DNA of 64,000 nucleotides from JAPPHA01 sp965242975 (GTDB lineage: Bacteria > Pseudomonadota > Alphaproteobacteria > Rhodobacterales > Rhodobacteraceae): assembly GCA_965242975.1 (NCBI GenBank), contig CBDETS010000007.1, forward strand, positions 4,030,001 through 4,094,000, read 5' to 3'. The position numbers and the translations under genes are program-made. The notes below the pieces were generated by a model. That model saw only the letters and a list, made by a program, of their open reading frames with translations. It did no database searches and was not told where the DNA came from. Below are positions 35,920-45,186 of the stretch, one piece after another. Numbering within the stretch: the stretch's first letter is position 1; every line of letters begins with the position of its first letter.

Positions 35920-38499
35920 ATGGCCATCTACCACATGTCCGTGAAACCCGTCCGCCGCGCCACCGGCCGCAGCGCAGTCGCCGCCGCCGCCTACCGCTCC
36001 GGCGAGGTTCTCCACGATGCACGCACGGACATGACCCATGACTACCGGGCCAAAGGCGGTGTCCGTGAAACTGGGATCATCCTGCCGGAGCATTCGTTTG
36101 CGGACTGGGCCCTGGAACGCGAGGCCCTGTGGAATGAAGCAGAGGCCGCGGAGCGACGCAAGGACGCGAAGACAGCCCAGGAGTTCGAGGTCGCGCTTCC
36201 GGAAGAGCTCACGGACGACCAGCAGCGTGCGCTGGTCGAGGCGTTTGCCCAGGAACTGGTCGAAGAATACGGCTCTGCAGCGGACTGGGCGATCCATACA
36301 CCGTCCCGTGCCGGAGACCAGCGGAACGTCCATGCCCATATCCTGATCACCGTCCGGGTGGTCACCCCGGGCGGACTCGGGGGCAAGATCCGGCTCGAGC
36401 GCGAGAACGGCTGGCTGAAGCGGATGGGTCTCCCCTCTTCACCTGCCCAGGTTCGCGCGTGGCGTGAGTGCTGGGCGGCCTGCGCCAACCAGGCTTTGGC
36501 CCGGGCCGGGCACGATGTCCGGATCGATCACCGCTCGCACGCCGATCGCGGGCTGACGATTCTTCCGACCCGGACGGTCGGGGTTCATGCGACGGCGATG
36601 GCGCGTCGCGGCCTCGACGTCGAGCGCGTTGATCTCGCTGCCGGCGACCGGGTGTGGAACCTCGAGGCCCTGCTCGGGCGTGCCGAGGACGTCCTGCAGC
36701 TGGTTTCCGAAAGCAAGAGCGTATTCCTGATCGGTGACATCGAACGTGCGGTGCTGCGTGCGGTCCGGGACGCGGACGCGGTGGCCGCGGTCATGAAGGC
36801 CGTCATGCGCTCGCCGGAGCTGGTGACGATCTCGTCCGACAGGCGATCGGGATCCCCGAAGCGCTACACGACGCGGCGGACGGTTCAGATGGAGACGGAG
36901 CTGGCCCGCATCGGCGCCCGGCTTCGTGCGGACCACAGCTACGAGGTTCAGGGGCAGGCGATATCGCATGCCATATTGGACCACCGGACGGCGGCGGAGG
37001 AGTCCGGAGGTCCCTACCTGTCATCGGAACAGGCAGCGGCGTTCCATCAGGTGATCGATCCGGAGCGTATCGCGCTGGTGGCCGGCGCCGCCGGCAGTGG
37101 CAAGTCGACGATGCTGGCAGTGGCGCTGGATGCCTGGGAGCGTTCCGGTTATCGGATCCTGGGGGCGGCCCTGGCCGGCAAGGCCGTCGATGGCCTGCAG
37201 GAATCCTCCGGGATCGAGTCCCGGACGCTTTCGTCGTGGGTACATCGCTGGGAACAGGGCGAGGACCAGCTCGGCAAGGGCGATGTCCTGGTGATCGACG
37301 AGGCCGGGATGCTGTCGAGTGCGCAACTGTCATCCGTGCTCCGGGAGGTTGAGCGCCGCGGAGCGAAGGCCGTCCTGATCGGGGATACGGAACAACTGCA
37401 GGCGATCGGGGCCGGTGCACCCTTCCGGGCCCTGGCCGAGCGCTGCGGCGTGGCGACGCTCACGGAAGTCCGCCGGCAGCAGACGGAGTGGCAGCGCCGG
37501 GCATCGATCCTGTTTTCGGGGCACCAGACCCGTGACGGCCTGGAGCTGTACAACCGGGCCGGCAACATTGCCTGGAGCGGGAGCCAGGAGGAAGCGATGG
37601 TTTCCCTGGCGGCGGAGTACACGATGCACGTCCTGGATCATCCGGAAGAATCCCGGCTGGCGCTGACGCACCGGCGCGCCGATGTCCAGGCCCTGAACCG
37701 GCTGATCCGGACCGGGCTGCGGGAGGCCGGGCCCCTCGCGGAAGCCGAAACGGTGATCGAGACCGCTGCCGGTGAGCGTTCCTTCGCCGTCGGCGACCGG
37801 ATCGTGTTCCTGGAGAACGACAGCCGGCTCGGGGTCCGGAACGGCAGTCTCGGTACGGTCGAGGCCCTCGGGGACGGGCAGATGCGGGTTCGTCTCGACG
37901 GCCGCGACGATCCGATCGAGATCGATACGGCCGAGTTCCGCGCCTTCGATCACGGCTACGCGACGACGATCCACAAGGCGCAGGGCGCCACGGCCGATCG
38001 CGCCTTCGTGTTCGCGGGTCCGACCATGGACCGGCACCTGACCTACGTGGCGATGACCAGGCACCGGGAAGAGGTGACGCTCCATGCGGCGAAGGAGACG
38101 TTCCGGGATTTCGGGGGCCTGGCCGGGAAACTGTCGCGATCCGGACTGCAGGCGAATGCGCTGGACTACGAGGGCTTCCTGGCCCGCCGCGGGCTCGCCG
38201 GCATGCTGGTCCGGATCGGCCGTGGACTGATGCGCGGCCTCGCCGCGGCCCTGGACAGGTCCGCGATTCCGGAGCTGGAGGACACCTTCCTGAAGTTTTC
38301 CAGGGACGACCGGGCTCTGCCGCCAGAAACGGTTCTGACCAACAAGGCCACGGAAGAATTGCGCGAGAGGATCGCGGCGATGGAACGTGAACATGCGCGG
38401 CAGGAACGGGAGACGAAGCTGGCCGCGGAGCAGCTGCAGAAACAGCAGGAGCTCGAGAAGTCCCGGAGCCGGGATCGCGGCTTCGGGTACGGGATGTGA
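35920..38499 (+). CDS. traA: Conjugative relaxase TraA (MobQ type) with helicase domain
   Basis: 859 residues. The N-terminal MobA/MobL relaxase domain starts MAIYHMSVKPV and has the metal-binding NVHAHILITV block near residue 140. The middle and C-terminus form a TraI/RecD-like helicase with Walker A GAAGSGKST and Walker B IDEAGML. The C-terminal IHKAQGATADRAFVF and YVAMTRH are further helicase motifs. It nicks oriT and unwinds the transferred strand. No type IV secretion genes are in the window, so the element is mobilisable rather than self-transmissible. A TTG at 35899 is an alternative start. Confidence 0.93.
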   Translation: MAIYHMSVKPVRRATGRSAVAAAAYRSGEVLHDARTDMTHDYRAKGGVRETGIILPEHSFADWALEREALWNEAEAAERRKDAKTAQEFEVALPEELTDDQQRALVEAFAQELVEEYGSAADWAIHTPSRAGDQRNVHAHILITVRVVTPGGLGGKIRLERENGWLKRMGLPSSPAQVRAWRECWAACANQALARAGHDVRIDHRSHADRGLTILPTRTVGVHATAMARRGLDVERVDLAAGDRVWNLEALLGRAEDVLQLVSESKSVFLIGDIERAVLRAVRDADAVAAVMKAVMRSPELVTISSDRRSGSPKRYTTRRTVQMETELARIGARLRADHSYEVQGQAISHAILDHRTAAEESGGPYLSSEQAAAFHQVIDPERIALVAGAAGSGKSTMLAVALDAWERSGYRILGAALAGKAVDGLQESSGIESRTLSSWVHRWEQGEDQLGKGDVLVIDEAGMLSSAQLSSVLREVERRGAKAVLIGDTEQLQAIGAGAPFRALAERCGVATLTEVRRQQTEWQRRASILFSGHQTRDGLELYNRAGNIAWSGSQEEAMVSLAAEYTMHVLDHPEESRLALTHRRADVQALNRLIRTGLREAGPLAEAETVIETAAGERSFAVGDRIVFLENDSRLGVRNGSLGTVEALGDGQMRVRLDGRDDPIEIDTAEFRAFDHGYATTIHKAQGATADRAFVFAGPTMDRHLTYVAMTRHREEVTLHAAKETFRDFGGLAGKLSRSGLQANALDYEGFLARRGLAGMLVRIGRGLMRGLAAALDRSAIPELEDTFLKFSRDDRALPPETVLTNKATEELRERIAAMEREHARQERETKLAAEQLQKQQELEKSRSRDRGFGYGM

Positions 38500-39233
38500 G
38501 CGCCATGAGTGATTGGGAGCAGTTTTCCGGGGACGGCGATGATTCCTCCGAGGACGTGGTCCGGGCCTTCGAGCAGATCACCGCGGCCATCAAGGGTCAG
38601 CATGAGGACATTTCGGTCCGGTTCCAGAAACTGAACGAGAACCTGACCAGGGCCACGGGGACCCTGGGGGATCTGGTCAAGAGCGAATATGCCGGCGAAC
38701 TGGCCCGTCTCGCGAAGAGCGTGGAGGGTCTTGTCCAGGAACAGGCCGGGATCGCGAAAACCATCGACAGGCAGCAGAGGGCGGTTCGGGACCTTTACGA
38801 CGCTTCCCAGTCCCTGCGGGGGCAGGATGCGAAGTTCGCCGGCGTGACCCGGAATCTCGAAGCGCTGGGCCGGGAGATGGACGGGATCGTCGCGCGGCCC
38901 GCGGCTCGGGCGGAGCAGCGGGCAAATCTCCGGATGTGGGCTGCGATCGGTTTCCTGTCCTGCCTGCTCCTGGTGTTCGGGGGGCTCTGGGCCCTGCCCT
39001 ACCGGGCGGAAACCGCGTTGGCGCGGATGATCATGGGCGACAGCTACTGGAATTCAGCGTGGCGGATGATGGACATGTTTTCGGTGGAGAGAGCAGCCGG
39101 CATGCGCGTTCTGACCTGGGTGGATGCCGGTCCGGAGGAGGCCGAAAAGCACAAGGCTTGTCGTAACAAGGCCTGGGAGAGCGGTGAGCACCAGGAATGC
39201 GTGGTCGTGTTCAGGCCAAGGAGCGGCGGGTAG
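38496..39233 (+). CDS. DUF6118-like single-span membrane protein
   Basis: 245 residues. Coiled-coil-rich N-terminus, one membrane span (about residues 149-169, AIGFLSCLLLVFGGLWALPY) and a short C-terminal domain with two cysteines. GTG start overlaps the traA stop. Proteins of this layout are commonly encoded directly after TraA relaxases in Alphaproteobacteria; function unknown. Confidence 0.6.
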   Translation: MSAMSDWEQFSGDGDDSSEDVVRAFEQITAAIKGQHEDISVRFQKLNENLTRATGTLGDLVKSEYAGELARLAKSVEGLVQEQAGIAKTIDRQQRAVRDLYDASQSLRGQDAKFAGVTRNLEALGREMDGIVARPAARAEQRANLRMWAAIGFLSCLLLVFGGLWALPYRAETALARMIMGDSYWNSAWRMMDMFSVERAAGMRVLTWVDAGPEEAEKHKACRNKAWESGEHQECVVVFRPRSGG

Positions 39234-39375
39234 CGGGTCGTTTCCAGCAGGAGTCAGAAGTGTGTGATCGTGTTCAGGCCCTAAACCAGCTTTTTGGTGT
39301 TCCCCAGACAAGACGCAAGAGTCTATTGCGTGTGAGCTGTTCTTACCGCGCTTGATGTTCCGCTGTAATCGACCC

Positions 39376-39761
39376 ATGACAATGAATGAAAACCACAACA
39401 TTTCAGAGTTCATGCAGTTCTTTCAAGCAATCGAACGGTCACAGCGTGTCCGTGAGGATTGTATCGAGCGACATGCTAGGCCTCATCTGGAATCTGGTAC
39501 GCTGCCCACTCCCGAAGATGTCCTAAAAGCGATTAATTCCCTTGTGGGAAACAGACGACTAAAGCTTCTGCGCTGTCACAAGTATTGGAAAGAGCATACA
39601 TTGCGCGAAGGACTGGACTCGCTCTTTCACTCTGCCCATCAAGCCTCCATCGATGTTTCTCGTCATGACGCAGCCCTGAGTGTGTTGGCAGACTCGGCGG
39701 ACTTCCAGAACAAGGTCGATCTTTCCGTCGGTTACGCCACTCAAAAGGATATTGTCGCCTA
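39376..39761 (+). pseudogene. 5' part of HEPN-like gene split by the IS66-type element
   Basis: Encodes the first 128 residues of a protein that continues at 52843-53560. The frame runs through the 8-bp target duplication (GTC GCC TA) and then hits a stop in the transposon end. Joined across the element, 386 + 718 nt give exactly 368 codons with no stop. The continued part contains the HEPN-type motif RNNLLH, so the original gene may have encoded an RNase toxin or defence protein. A start 24 bp upstream (39352) is possible. Confidence 0.85.
39754..39761. repeat. Target site duplication, left copy
   Basis: GTCGCCTA, identical to 52835-52842 on the other side of the IS66-type element. Confidence 0.93.
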
Positions 39762-39788
39762 GTAACCGTTCGGTAAGGGCGTGATGGT
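39762..39788 (+). repeat. IS66 left terminal inverted repeat
   Basis: Begins GTAACCGTTCGG; the reverse complement of 52808-52834 has the same 12 bp, then GG-GTGATGG-CT in register. Confidence 0.9.
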
Positions 39789-39873
39789 CTCTTTTTCCGT
39801 CGCTTGAGGACTGGTTTTTCGGGTTCTGTTTTTTTGTCTGGTTACACTTCCGGATATCTGTTAATCCGGTCGC

Positions 39874-40390
39874 ATGTTGAATTCCGGAGTTTCTGTTTCG
39901 GGTCCCGCCACTCCGCCGGTTCTGTCTGCGGAGGACTGGGAACGCCTGTACGTGCAGGAGCGTGCACGTGCGGAGGCGGCCGAGGCGAGGGTCACGGAAC
40001 TGGAGGGCGAACTCGGGGAATCGGAAGCCCGTGCCGAGGACTGGAGGCGGAAGTCGGTCCGGGCCCGTAGCGAACTCAACGGATTGCGCAGGGTCTTCGA
40101 GAGCAACCGCGAGAAGCTTGCCGCGGCACGTGCGGACCTGAAGGACCTGCACCGGAGGCGGAGTACGAAGAACGTGCTCAGGCTGGAGAAGGTGGCGCGG
40201 TTGCAGGGGCTTCTGAACGCCGCCGACATCGACAGTGGCCGCCGCTCGATCACGGGTTTGCGCAAGGAGATTTCCCGGCTGAAGGAGTTGACTGCGAAGC
40301 AGGCGGAGGAACTGGAGGAACTCAAGGCCGAGAACGAGAGGCTCCGCTCGGCGCGTGAGACCCATGCGAAGGCTCGACATGCCGACAACC
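39874..40390 (+). pseudogene. N-terminal part of IS66-family transposase
   Basis: About 170 residues rich in coiled coil (ELTAKQAEELEELKAENERL), the leucine-zipper-like N-terminus found ahead of the GRKSEK motif in IS66 transposases. The frame continues to 40458, but the last ~20 codons cross a terminator hairpin and are foreign. The catalytic remainder of the gene is at 47528-48994, on the same strand, beyond the RIT insertion. The exact breakpoint is uncertain. Confidence 0.75.
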
Positions 40391-40461
40391 TGATTATGCC
40401 GCGTTTGCAGCCCGGGGCATTGAATCCCCGGGCTTTTTTGCTGGAATTATCGGCATAATCA
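40391..40461. repeat. Palindromic left end of the outer RIT with terminator hairpin
   Basis: Arms TGATTATGCCG (40391-40401) and CGGCATAATCA (40451-40461) enclose a strong stem GCCCGGGG / CCCCGGGC with TTTTTT (40410-40439). The right arm overlaps the stop codon of outer ritC. It probably marks the element end and stops transcription entering from the IS66 gene. Confidence 0.6.
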
Positions 40462-41172
40462 CAGCGACTTCAGGAAGCCCAGCAGGGTATTGTCCGGCTT
40501 GAACCTCCCGGGTGCGACCCCGACGGGGCGGGTCTTCTCCATGGCCTTTTCCTTGATGCGGAGATCTGCGTGCAGGTAGACCTGCGTCGTCTCGGCCGTT
40601 TCATGACCGAGCCAGAGAGCGATCACCGTGCAGGTGATGCCCTCGTGCAGCAACGCCATGGCGGCGCTGTGTCGAAGACTGTGTGGGGTTACCTTCTTCT
40701 CTCCGAGTGAGGGACAGGTTTCGGAAGCGATACGACAATGCTTGGCGACGATACGCTCGACCGCATCGCGACTGAGTGGGCCGCCGCGGTTGCTGGGGAA
40801 CAGCGGAGCGTTCTCCACATTGCCCTGTTCATTGATCCAGGGTTCGATGACCATCACCGTATCGCTCCGCAGGGGTGTCGCACGGTCCTTGCGCCCCTTG
40901 CCATGGCACCGCACATGGGCACCGCGTCCGAGTTCGACATCCCGGATCCTGAGGCCGACCAGTTCCGACACCCGAAGGCCGGTCTGCGCGGCGAGCACCA
41001 GCAGCGCCCGATCACGCCGTCCGTACCAGGTGGAGAGGTCGGGCGCGGCAACGAGTGCCTCGATCTCGTCTTCCGTGAGCCAGGTCACGGTGCCCCTTTT
41101 GTGCCGCTTTGCCGGCAGTTGCAGGATCTTCTGGCAATGGTGCAGGACCTGGGGTTCGTTGACCGCGACATG
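40459..41172 (-). pseudogene. ritC: Outer ritC, 3' part (tyrosine recombinase catalytic domain)
   Basis: Encodes the catalytic half of the third recombinase: TGLRVSELVGL (first arginine), TPHSLRHSAAM (H-x-x-R) and ETTQVYLHAD (tyrosine nucleophile). Joined to 44896-45186 at the target duplication it gives an unbroken 334-residue protein, nearly the same length as the inner ritC product (333). Confidence 0.88.
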
Positions 41173-41178
41173 ACGGAT
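41173..41178. repeat. Target duplication of inner RIT, left copy
   Basis: ACGGAT, matching 44896-44901; it corresponds to the Ile-Arg codons ATC CGT of outer ritC. Confidence 0.8.
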
Positions 41179-41265
41179 AAATGTTAAGTAAATAGTAATG
41201 TTGAGTCGCGTGCGTCCGGCCCTGCGCTGACGGGCTTCAGGGCCGGAATCGCTCAACATTATTAT
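41179..41265 (+). repeat. Inner RIT inverted repeat, left
   Basis: 87 bp beginning AAATGTTAAGTAAATAG, containing GTTGAG...CTCAAC and CCGGCCCTG...CAGGGCCGG internal symmetry. Exact reverse complement at 44783-44869 as far as I can follow. Confidence 0.9.
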
Positions 41266-42263
41266 GGCGTGCGCGCGTCCTGCAGAATCGCGAGCAACCG
41301 GTCAGGGGCGTCCCTGAACGTACCCTTGGCGATCGCCGGAGGTTGGGTGCCGGACAGGATGTCAAGCTTGCCAACAGGGTCCGCCCGCAGGTAGATTTCC
41401 GTGCTCTGGATACTGGCATGGCCGAGCCAGAGGGAGACCTTTCGGATATCGCCGGTGGCTTCCAGGGTATGGATTGCCGTGCTGTGCCGCAATATGTGTG
41501 GGTGGATCCGTTTGTCGGCCAAGGACGGTGCCGCCGTCACTGCGGTCCTGGCATGAAGCGCCAGGCGATGGGCAAATCCATGCCTGCTCATCGGCTTTCC
41601 CCTGGCGCTCAGGAACAGGTGAGGCTCCTCGACCTCTGGGCGGACCCGGATCCAGTCACGGATCATCCGGGTGGTTTCCTTCCAGAGTGGGAGGATCCGT
41701 TCTCTTCGTCCCTTGCCCATGATGCGCACGGTGTCGAGACAGGGCCGTCCGAGATCTTCCAGCGTCACGCCGACCAGTTCCGACACCCGAAGGCCCGCGG
41801 CATAGCCGAGATGGAGCATGGCCCGATCCCGCAGTCCGGCCGGCGTATCGGGATCCGGCGCCTCCAGCAGGGCGTGGATTTCCTCGCGATCCAGATACCG
41901 GACGACCGCCTGGTCATGCTTCTTCATCGGAATGGCATGAACCTGCCTCGCAAGTTCGAGACACGACGGCAGGCGGTATTCGAGATAGCGGAGAAAGGAC
42001 TTGATCGCAGCCAAACGGACATTGCGGGTGCTGACACTGTTACCGCGATCCGCCTCCAGATGGTCGAGGAAGCCGAAGATCAGATCTGCCGTCAGCTGCT
42101 CGACCGTGATGGCGCTGGGCTTGACCTTGAGATGTCCGGCGACATGGCAGACCAGCAGCATGAGGCTGTTGGCGTAACTCGCGATGGTATGCCGGCTGGC
42201 ATTGCGCTGGCGCGGCATGTGCTCGCGAAGGAAGCCACTGACATGGGGAGCGAGATCGGTCAT
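41262..42263 (-). CDS. ritC: RIT tyrosine recombinase, third gene (inner)
   Basis: 333 residues. N-terminal SAM-like core-binding domain and C-terminal catalytic domain with AGLRVSELVGV, HPHILRHSTAI and STEIYLRADP (R, HxxR, Y). Its start overlaps the ritB stop (ATGA). Very similar in plan to outer ritC. Last residues fall just inside the inverted repeat. Confidence 0.92.
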   Translation of the reverse strand: MTDLAPHVSGFLREHMPRQRNASRHTIASYANSLMLLVCHVAGHLKVKPSAITVEQLTADLIFGFLDHLEADRGNSVSTRNVRLAAIKSFLRYLEYRLPSCLELARQVHAIPMKKHDQAVVRYLDREEIHALLEAPDPDTPAGLRDRAMLHLGYAAGLRVSELVGVTLEDLGRPCLDTVRIMGKGRRERILPLWKETTRMIRDWIRVRPEVEEPHLFLSARGKPMSRHGFAHRLALHARTAVTAAPSLADKRIHPHILRHSTAIHTLEATGDIRKVSLWLGHASIQSTEIYLRADPVGKLDILSGTQPPAIAKGTFRDAPDRLLAILQDARTP

Positions 42264-43183
42264 GACGTGGCCCTCCCCGCGTGCAGCGCCTCGGCCTTGT
42301 CGGCAATTCCCCGCAGCAGGACCGGCGTCGCGTGAAGGTACCAGTAAGTCGAGGAAACGCTGGCATGGCCTAAATAGGTCGAGAGGGCGAGGATATGCCG
42401 ACTGATATTGTCACGATCGGTGTCGATCGCCTGTTCGAGAGACCTGACCGCGAAGCGATGGCGCAAGTCACGGAGCGTGACGCCGGCCTCGCCCTTGCCG
42501 CCGCGAAGCCCTGTGGTACGCGCGAGCTTGATGAACGTGTGGGTCAGACAGTTGGGACTGACCGGCTTGCCGGTCGAGACCACGAACAGGTGGTCACTGG
42601 CTGCGCCGAGTTTCTTGCGGCGCCCGAGATAACGATGCAGTGCATCGCGGGTGCTGCCGGAAAGGGGCACGAGTCTTGACTTCCCGAACTTGGTCTTGCG
42701 GACCACCAGTCCGTCCGAGGTGAGATCGGAAAGCCGGAGGGAACAGGCTTCCGTGCGCCTGAGCCCGGTGACGGCGATCAACCCGATGATGCAATGCATC
42801 GTGTGGGGTGTGATTGATCCGGCGGGAGGCAGCTGCAAGGCTGCCTCTATCAGCATCAGGATTTGGTCATCGCTCAGCAGAATGGGCGCACGTTGCTCCC
42901 TCCGGGTGCGGCCGAGACACTCCAGGTGCGGGATCTCATGGCGCTCGTCCCCGGCATGGAGCCACAGCGCCAACCGCCGTCCGGCAGCCAACCGTTTCCG
43001 CGCCTCCTTGTTCGACGATGTCTGCCGGGCCCATTGGACCATTGCATCGGCACGGATGACGTCGTCTCCGGAGGCCATGGCGGCATCCGCCCAGGAAAGC
43101 AGCAGACGTTCCTCATTCGCATACTTGCATCCGAGACTGCGCTTGTGCGCGACAAAGCGCACCACATGGTCCTTCATGCTCAT
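42260..43183 (-). CDS. ritB: RIT tyrosine recombinase, second gene (inner)
   Basis: 307 residues from the ATG at 43183; a longer frame exists but the ATGA overlap with ritA fixes the start. Catalytic positions: TGLRRTEACSL, LRDLRHRFAVR and SSTYWYLHATP. RIT elements need their three recombinases together; each gene's role is not settled. Confidence 0.92.
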   Translation of the reverse strand: MSMKDHVVRFVAHKRSLGCKYANEERLLLSWADAAMASGDDVIRADAMVQWARQTSSNKEARKRLAAGRRLALWLHAGDERHEIPHLECLGRTRREQRAPILLSDDQILMLIEAALQLPPAGSITPHTMHCIIGLIAVTGLRRTEACSLRLSDLTSDGLVVRKTKFGKSRLVPLSGSTRDALHRYLGRRKKLGAASDHLFVVSTGKPVSPNCLTHTFIKLARTTGLRGGKGEAGVTLRDLRHRFAVRSLEQAIDTDRDNISRHILALSTYLGHASVSSTYWYLHATPVLLRGIADKAEALHAGRATS

Positions 43184-44739
43184 GACGGATCTCCGATCCA
43201 GGGTTGTGCGATTTCGAGCAACATGGACGTGTTCGTCTTCGCATAGATCGCGGTCGTTTCCATCGACTTGTGCCGAAGCAGGGCACTGATGGTCTCCATG
43301 GATTGTCCGGACCGCAGCATGGCGGTTGCGGTGGAGTGCCTGAAGAGATGGGCGCCTTGCGGGCGCACCTCTTCCAGACCGGCACGCTTCAGCGCGGAAA
43401 CCACAATGTTGGCGATGGATTGCCTGGATGCCAGCGGACCATACGGCGCCTTTACCTTCAGGAAGATCCTGGTCTCCGCAATCCGGGGGCGTGTCTTCTC
43501 GATATAATCCAGAACGGCATCGCCGGCGTCCTGTGGCAACGGCAGGCATTCCTGCCGTTTCGATTTGCCGCAAACCCGGACAAGGGCACCCCGCCAGTCG
43601 ATATCCTCCAGCCGCAGCGCGACAATGTCACCTGCTCGGAGGGCGAGCCGGGCAAGCAGCAGCAGGACTGCCTTGTCCCGCAAGCCCGCAGGCGAATTCA
43701 CGTCGCAGCAGGCGATCACATGCTCGATCTCTTCGGGGCTGATGTAGCGCGGCAGGGAGGCCAGCCGCCAGGTGGTCGCGGTCGGAACGGCATCAACCAG
43801 CGACGCTGAACACCTGTCCGTCGACGCGAGGTAACGCAAATACATGCGCATGGAACCTGCCAGCTTGCCGGCAAAACTCCTCGAGACCCCGGCATAGTGC
43901 TGCAAGAGCACCTCGCGGATTCCTGCCGCATCATACGAGCGGGGATCCGGACCAAGATCCGCAACCAGCATGGCAGCCTGATGGCAATGCTGGTGGGCCG
44001 ACTTCTCACTGATCCCGCGGTGACGCCGGAGCCATGCTTCGAACGGTGCCATCGCCAGGTCCGTTTCCGGTTCGGGTGTCATGACCGGAACCGGCACCGT
44101 GCCCGTCTCGTCGAGATGTTGAAGGAAACGCCGGAACGGATACTCATAGCGTGCGCCGGAATCTCGCGGGCATCGACGCTTACGGTTCCCCGGGCAGACG
44201 CAATCATGACGCAGGAAGCGTTCCAGCGTCTCCGCATCGACCTCCGTGATCGAGATGCGCGATCGATGCAGCCAGATCAGGATGTGCTGGCAGGAACTCC
44301 GGTATTTTTGAAGCGGGTTCGCCCCGTAACCTTGCTCTTTGCAGCGCGCAATGAAGCCTTCCAGATGGTGCAGGTTGGCATCAAGCTCTCCGGGATGGGG
44401 GATGCGCCCCTGGTCTTCCAGGAACTGAACGAGCTTCAGCGCTCCGGTCATGAAGCCCCGATTGCCCGAGGCAAGCATCTTCTGCCGTTCCCCCTCCATG
44501 CCGGGGCAATGGCAATCGTGTCGACGGAAAGCGCACAGCACGGCGTCGTCGATGGACTCGAAAGCTATGCCGCAAAGGTCCAGCCACGTCAGGAAGTGCC
44601 GCGCTCCAAGCCGGAGCATGGAGATATGATTCGCAGAGAGACACGCAGCACACAGGTACCCGGTGAAGGCGCCAAGGATGTCACTCAGCAGGCCGGAGCC
44701 GGTCTCCGAACGCGCTGTCGTGACGGTCAGATGGTTCAT
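43180..44739 (-). CDS. ritA: RIT tyrosine recombinase, first gene (inner)
   Basis: 519 residues, the longest of the trio as is usual. The extended N-terminal half contains cysteine/histidine clusters (HDCHCPGMEG and RHDCVCPGNRKRRC), possibly metal-binding. Catalytic domain: LALRAGDIVAL, HLFRHSTATA, ETTAIYAK. Start at 44739 with GGAG upstream; the promoter would lie within the inverted repeat. Confidence 0.92.
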   Translation of the reverse strand: MNHLTVTTARSETGSGLLSDILGAFTGYLCAACLSANHISMLRLGARHFLTWLDLCGIAFESIDDAVLCAFRRHDCHCPGMEGERQKMLASGNRGFMTGALKLVQFLEDQGRIPHPGELDANLHHLEGFIARCKEQGYGANPLQKYRSSCQHILIWLHRSRISITEVDAETLERFLRHDCVCPGNRKRRCPRDSGARYEYPFRRFLQHLDETGTVPVPVMTPEPETDLAMAPFEAWLRRHRGISEKSAHQHCHQAAMLVADLGPDPRSYDAAGIREVLLQHYAGVSRSFAGKLAGSMRMYLRYLASTDRCSASLVDAVPTATTWRLASLPRYISPEEIEHVIACCDVNSPAGLRDKAVLLLLARLALRAGDIVALRLEDIDWRGALVRVCGKSKRQECLPLPQDAGDAVLDYIEKTRPRIAETRIFLKVKAPYGPLASRQSIANIVVSALKRAGLEEVRPQGAHLFRHSTATAMLRSGQSMETISALLRHKSMETTAIYAKTNTSMLLEIAQPWIGDPS

Positions 44740-44782
44740 GGTTTGCTCTCCTTCCAGTTGGATAAAGTGAAAGGAGGAGCAT

Positions 44783-44869
44783 ATAATAATGTTGAGCGAT
44801 TCCGGCCCTGAAGCCCGTCAGCGCAGGGCCGGACGCACGCGACTCAACATTACTATTTACTTAACATTT
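44783..44869 (-). repeat. Inner RIT inverted repeat, right
   Basis: Reverse complement of 41179-41265, upstream of ritA. Confidence 0.9.
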
Positions 44870-44870
44870 T

Positions 44871-44900
44871 TCCGTAAATGTTGAGCTCAACATTTACGGA
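44871..44900. repeat. 30-bp perfect palindrome at the inner RIT right end
   Basis: TCCGTAAATGTTGAG followed by its exact complement. It repeats the AAATGTTGAG motif of the inverted repeat and ends in the target duplication. Confidence 0.85.
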
Positions 44901-45186
44901 TGAAGGAACGGATGGCGGCAAGACGGACGTTGCGGCTCTTCGCGCTGTTGCCGCGTTCGGTCTCGAGATGTTCGAGAAAGTTCCCGACAAGGTTGGCATC
45001 GATGTCCGAGATGTCCATGTCCGTTGACGCGAGGCCGCACCGTGCCTCGGCAAATTCAAGGAGCAGCCGGAAGGTATCACGATAGCTTGCGATCGTGTTC
45101 GCACTGGCCCCGAATTGGCTGATGAGCCGCTCGGTGAAGAACCTCTGCACCAGCGGCGCCAGCGGTGTCGGCACGGTTCCGGTCAT
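44896..45186 (-). pseudogene. ritC: Outer ritC, 5' part
   Basis: Encodes the first 97 residues (core-binding domain, ending AAIRSFIR) of outer ritC, then runs into the inner RIT. ATG at 45186 overlaps the outer ritB stop. See 40459-41172 for the remainder. Confidence 0.88.

Larger units (their letters stand above)
41179..44895 (-). mobile_element. Inner RIT element, complete
   Basis: Three overlapping tyrosine recombinase genes bounded by 87-bp inverted repeats (41179-41265 and 44783-44869) that appear identical. The ritA side carries an additional 30-bp perfect palindrome (44871-44900). Flanked by a 6-bp target duplication. All three genes are open, so it may still be active. Confidence 0.9.

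Noticed and set aside
39874..40458. The coiled-coil frame as a complete independent gene
   Set aside because: Its last ~20 codons run through a terminator hairpin and the RIT end. Its content matches the missing N-terminus of the IS66 transposase found beyond the RIT.
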